Part shown: one piece after another, positions 60,917 to 64,000 of the stretch
Numbering within the stretch: position 1 is the stretch's first letter
Layout: the number at the start of each line of letters is the position of its first letter
Position numbers and translations under genes: made by a program
Notes under the pieces: generated by a model
Seen by the model: the letters and a program-made list of their open reading frames with translations, nothing else
What the model was told of the DNA's origin: nothing
Database searches by the model: none
Source of the DNA: JARRQJ01 sp963810615
GTDB lineage: Bacteria > Pseudomonadota > Gammaproteobacteria > DRLM01
Length of the DNA stretch: 64,000 bases
Direction of reading: 5' to 3'
Assembly (NCBI GenBank): GCA_963810615.1
Contig: CAWEOA010000008.1
Span: forward strand, 372,001-436,000

Positions 60917-62296
60917 TTAATCTTTCTTTTCTTTCTCCAGTATGGTGATGCCCTTGAGCAGGTTTAAGGCCTCATACAGTTGATAATCGTTGCCGACTGA
61001 CGGTTGTGCCGGTTTGGCATTGGCGCCCTTATCATTCTTGGACTTCTTCGCGGTCCCGCCCTTGGTGTCCGATACGGAGTTGTCGATACTCAGCGTATTG
61101 ATCTTTTCCGTCGGATTGGACAGATGGCCGGTAAGATTGGCCTCTTTGATCGGGTCGAACTCGGGCTTGTCGGCCGCCGAGAGTTTGACGTTGCTCAAGG
61201 GGATATCCGGGACAATGCCTTCCGCCTGGATGGAGCGACCCGAGGGGGTGAAATAGCGGGCGGTAGTGAGCTTCAGTGCCGTGTCGGCGCTGATGGGCAC
61301 GATGGTCTGCACCGAGCCCTTGCCGAATGACTTTTCACCCATGATGACCGCGCGGTGGTCGTCCTGCAATGCGCCGGCAACGATCTCCGAAGCGGATGCC
61401 GAGCCGGCATTGATCAATACCACCATGGGGGCACCGTTCAATACGTCACCGGGCGTGGCCTTGAATTTAAGTTCCGAATCCTTGACTCTGCCTTCGGTGT
61501 AGACGATCAAGCCGCTGTCGATGAAGGCATCACTCACCGATACCGCCGCCGTGAGTACGCCGCCGGGGTTATTGCGCAGATCCAGCACGACGCCCTTTAA
61601 TTTGCCGTTTTCCTTCTTGAGCGCGTTGATCGCATCCAGGAGATTTTCCGGGGTGTGCGTTTGGAATTGGGTTATGCGCAGATAACCGTAGCCTTTTTCG
61701 AGGGTGCGGCTTTTTACGCTCTTCACCTGGATCACGGCGCGGGTAAGGGTGAATTTCAGCGGTTTTTCTTCGCCCTCGCGGATCACGGTGAGCATAATAT
61801 CGGTGCCGGGCTTGCCGCGCATCAGATCCACCGCATCCTTCAGGGTCAGGCCTTTGATCGGCGTTTCGTCGAGTCGGATAATCAGATCGCCGGAACGGAT
61901 GCCGGCCTTTGCCGCAGGGGTGTCTTCGATCGGGGATATGACCTTGACGAAGCCGTTCTCCATGGTGACCTCGATGCCCAGACCACCGAATTCGCCGGTG
62001 GTCCCTACTTCCAATTCTTTATAGGCGGCGGCATCCAGATAGGTGGAATGGGGATCGAGGTTGGAGAGCATGCCGCTGATGGCGTATTCCAGCAGGGTTT
62101 TGTCATCCACCTTCTCGACGTAATCGGTCTTGATTTTGGCGAAGACATCCGTGAAGGCGCGCAAGTCATCCAGCGGGATAGTGTTATCAGGAGCGGCGGC
62201 ATTGCGGTCCGCCCATACGCCGTGACCGATGGCGATGGAAACGCCCATAACGACGCCGACAAAAAGGACAAGAAAATTACGTTTACTATCTTTCAT
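60917..62296 (-). CDS. ctpA: S41-family carboxyl-terminal processing protease CtpA
   Basis: A 459-residue periplasmic protease that degrades or trims envelope proteins, in related species peptidoglycan hydrolases. It has an N-terminal signal anchor (FLVLFVGVVMGVSIAIG), a PDZ domain (about 95-180, with GGLGIEVTMENGFVKVISP), and the S41 core with the Ser in GSASASEIVAGAL and the Lys in GEKSFGKGSVQ. The C-terminal region (about 380-459) is Lys-rich and ends ILEKEKKD. It lies downstream of envC, whose murein-hydrolase pathway it may adjust. Confidence 0.94.
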   Translation of the reverse strand: MKDSKRNFLVLFVGVVMGVSIAIGHGVWADRNAAAPDNTIPLDDLRAFTDVFAKIKTDYVEKVDDKTLLEYAISGMLSNLDPHSTYLDAAAYKELEVGTTGEFGGLGIEVTMENGFVKVISPIEDTPAAKAGIRSGDLIIRLDETPIKGLTLKDAVDLMRGKPGTDIMLTVIREGEEKPLKFTLTRAVIQVKSVKSRTLEKGYGYLRITQFQTHTPENLLDAINALKKENGKLKGVVLDLRNNPGGVLTAAVSVSDAFIDSGLIVYTEGRVKDSELKFKATPGDVLNGAPMVVLINAGSASASEIVAGALQDDHRAVIMGEKSFGKGSVQTIVPISADTALKLTTARYFTPSGRSIQAEGIVPDIPLSNVKLSAADKPEFDPIKEANLTGHLSNPTEKINTLSIDNSVSDTKGGTAKKSKNDKGANAKPAQPSVGNDYQLYEALNLLKGITILEKEKKD

Positions 62297-62390
62297 GAAT
62301 GACTCCGAGGCCTATTTAGTGGGCCAGAACAAGCGGTAGAGGATACAAGTTATCCGATTCCATTTACAAGCGTTACGGCTATTATCGACC

Positions 62391-63563
62391 TTAGCGCGTC
62401 TTACACCAGTGTAGCGGGTTCACCGGTGAACCTTGGTGGCGAATTTCAAAATACAGGCCCGATTGGTTGTGGCTGCCGTTGTTGCTGACGGTGGCGATGA
62501 TCTCGCCAGCCTTGACCGTGTCGCCTACCGTTTTGCGCAAATCCTGGTTGTAACCATAGAGGCTCATGTAGCCGTCGCCATGATCGAGGATGATCAACAA
62601 GCCGAAGCCGCGCAACCAGTCGGCAAACACGACGCGCCCTGCCGCCACGGCTTGTACATCGGCGCCGTCCGCCGCGTTAATCACGATACCCTGCCATTTC
62701 AGCTGGCCCACGTGCCGTGGCGCGCCGAAATGGGCGGCAATGGCGCCCTGGACAGGCAGAGGCAGCCGCCCTTTCAGCCGGGCAAAGTGAATGGATTTTC
62801 CTGGGCTGGGTATGTTCGCCAAGACACGGCCCAGGTGTTTCACCAGTTCCTGCAAGGATTTCTCATCCTCTTTTAACTGGGTAAGCCGTTGTTCGGTATT
62901 TTGAATGTCGCGATTGAGATCGGCCAATAGCTGATTTCTCTCGCCGCGCGAGTTGCGCAGCGTCTCCCGCTGGGTGCGCTGGCGATCGACCAGGGTATCC
63001 AGATCCTGTTGCTTGTTCTGGATGCTTTGTTCCAGGGAATTCAGATTGACCAAGGTCTTATTGATGTCCGCAATGTGTTCCGCCCGGCTGCGGTAAAAGT
63101 AGTCGTAGTACCTGAGACTGCGTTCCATCGTTGCAGGTTCCGTGCTGTTGAGCAATATCTTGATGGGACTCTGCTGGCCCAGCAGGTAGGCGGCGCGTAG
63201 CAGTTTTGACAGGGTTTGTTGTTGCCGTGTCAGTTGCTCTTGACGGTTCTGCCTTTGCGCCTGGAGCCGGGCGAGCTTATCGGCCTGTTGGCGGCGCTGG
63301 TCTTCCAGTTTCTGAAGGGAATGGTTCAGGCGGCTGATTTTATGGCTGAGGGTGCGAAGTTTGCTGAGTTGATCATGATGCTGGCTGCGCAGCGTGCCGA
63401 GATTATCGGTCAGCTCTTTTATGGTATGGCGCAGGCGTTCGAGCTCCGCTGCTTTGGCTTTGGCCTGTGCGCTATCCGTTGTGGCCGCTGCGGTGAGCGG
63501 CGCCCCCATCCCTAACAAGAATAGGCCGGTTACGACGAGGGTGGTCCGGGTGAAACGCTTCAA
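62391..63563 (-). CDS. envC: Murein hydrolase activator EnvC (degenerate LytM/M23 domain)
   Basis: A 390-residue periplasmic protein with a signal peptide (ending LTAAATT, about 28), a long coiled coil (about 35-255) and a LytM domain (about 280-385). The M23 zinc ligands are not all kept: the first His/Asp pair is absent (GAPRHVGQLKWQG) and the HxH position reads LYFEIRH. That fits EnvC, which activates AmiA/B amidases at division and is not itself a hydrolase. Confidence 0.93.
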   Translation of the reverse strand: MKRFTRTTLVVTGLFLLGMGAPLTAAATTDSAQAKAKAAELERLRHTIKELTDNLGTLRSQHHDQLSKLRTLSHKISRLNHSLQKLEDQRRQQADKLARLQAQRQNRQEQLTRQQQTLSKLLRAAYLLGQQSPIKILLNSTEPATMERSLRYYDYFYRSRAEHIADINKTLVNLNSLEQSIQNKQQDLDTLVDRQRTQRETLRNSRGERNQLLADLNRDIQNTEQRLTQLKEDEKSLQELVKHLGRVLANIPSPGKSIHFARLKGRLPLPVQGAIAAHFGAPRHVGQLKWQGIVINAADGADVQAVAAGRVVFADWLRGFGLLIILDHGDGYMSLYGYNQDLRKTVGDTVKAGEIIATVSNNGSHNQSGLYFEIRHQGSPVNPLHWCKTR

Positions 63564-63600
63564 TTCTCTGCCGTATCCCTTGCGGCCCCGGGTCGGAGCC

Positions 63601-64000
63601 CTAGTGGTCTTTTAGCTTGAGCAGGGGCTGACCGCTCATTTCCGCGGGTTTGTCGATACCCATGGCATAGAGCATGGTGGGGGCGATATCCGCCAGACTG
63701 CCGGTGGCGCGTGCCGCTTCGGCGGGGCGTCCCACATATATGAAAGGTACCAGGTTGCAGGTGTGTGCCGTATGCGCTTGATTAACGGTCTCGTCACGCA
63801 TTTGTTCGGCATTGCCGTGATCGGCGGTGATGAGCAGCTCTGTACCGGTCTTTTGTGCCGCGGCGACCAGGCGTCCAAGACAGCGGTCGATGGCCTCGAC
63901 GGCCTTGACCGCCGCATCGTAGGAGCCGGTGTGGCCCACCATGTCCGGATTGGCGTAATTGCAGATTATGGCGTCATAGTGTCCGCCTTCAATCGCGCCC
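63601..64000 (-). CDS. gpmI: 2,3-bisphosphoglycerate-independent phosphoglycerate mutase, C-terminal part
   Basis: The C-terminal 132 residues of iPGM, which interconverts 3- and 2-phosphoglycerate. Reading from the right edge gives YDAIICNYANPDMVGHTG, a metal-binding motif of the phosphatase domain. TADHGNAEQM (second metal site) and HTAHTCNLVPFIYVG follow. The frame is open to the window edge, so the start lies outside. Order with envC is conserved. Confidence 0.95.
   Translation of the reverse strand, partial: GAIEGGHYDAIICNYANPDMVGHTGSYDAAVKAVEAIDRCLGRLVAAAQKTGTELLITADHGNAEQMRDETVNQAHTAHTCNLVPFIYVGRPAEAARATGSLADIAPTMLYAMGIDKPAEMSGQPLLKLKDH

Overview
The window is chromosomal DNA of moderately high G+C from a gammaproteobacterium. 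The best evidence for this is gene order: hslV-hslU-(DUF971)-ubiE-ubiJ-ubiB and gpmI-envC-ctpA-yibQ are both typical gammaproteobacterial runs, and ubiJ is largely confined to that class. A split B12-dependent ribonucleotide reductase (nrdJa/nrdJb) and a stand-alone ATP sulfurylase fit an environmental, possibly sulfur-metabolising member. The genus cannot be fixed from the sequence alone. No tRNA, rRNA, insertion sequence or CRISPR array was seen.

Bases 1-22.3 k hold a type VI secretion system (T6SS). The plus strand carries the end of tssG, then clpV, hcp, vgrG and a small conserved gene. A convergent minus-strand operon runs tssJ-tssK-tssL-tssM-tagF-pppA-ppkA and ends with a small membrane protein. 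tssA, B, C, E and F must lie upstream of base 1. Beyond the operon are a 205-residue protein with a CNF1/BLF1-like LSGC...His signature (candidate deamidase effector), a PAAR spike tip, a Trm112-finger methyltransferase and a DcrB/Eag-like protein. Bases 22.3-25.6 k carry a pteridine-reductase-like SDR, a MidA-like methyltransferase and a patatin phospholipase.

Bases 24.4-40.9 k are an old tandem duplication of about 7.9 kb. Each unit holds a patatin gene and a type IV pilus minor-pilin operon, fimT-pilV-pilW-pilX-pilY1-pilY2-pilE. In copy 1 the patatin gene is intact but pilE is frameshifted. In copy 2 the patatin gene is a relic and the pilus operon is intact. A FimT fragment and the patatin relic lie at the junction.

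Bases 40.9-53.5 k hold nrdJb/nrdJa with an upstream NrdR-box-like site, a DegQ-type protease, and a polyphosphate island (CHAD protein, sixA, ppx, ppk). The ppk and sixA-ppx promoters each carry a PhoB-box-like sequence followed 10 bp later by a -10-like hexamer, suggesting joint control by phosphate starvation. A PAP2 phosphatase and ATP sulfurylase follow. Bases 53.7-59.2 k are hslVU (with a sigma-32-like promoter), DUF971 and ubiEJB. Bases 59.3-64 k are a DJ-1 family protein, yibQ, ctpA, envC and the 3' end of gpmI. Starts were moved from the longest reading frame where a ribosome site, paralogue alignment or signal peptide argued for it; each change is noted.
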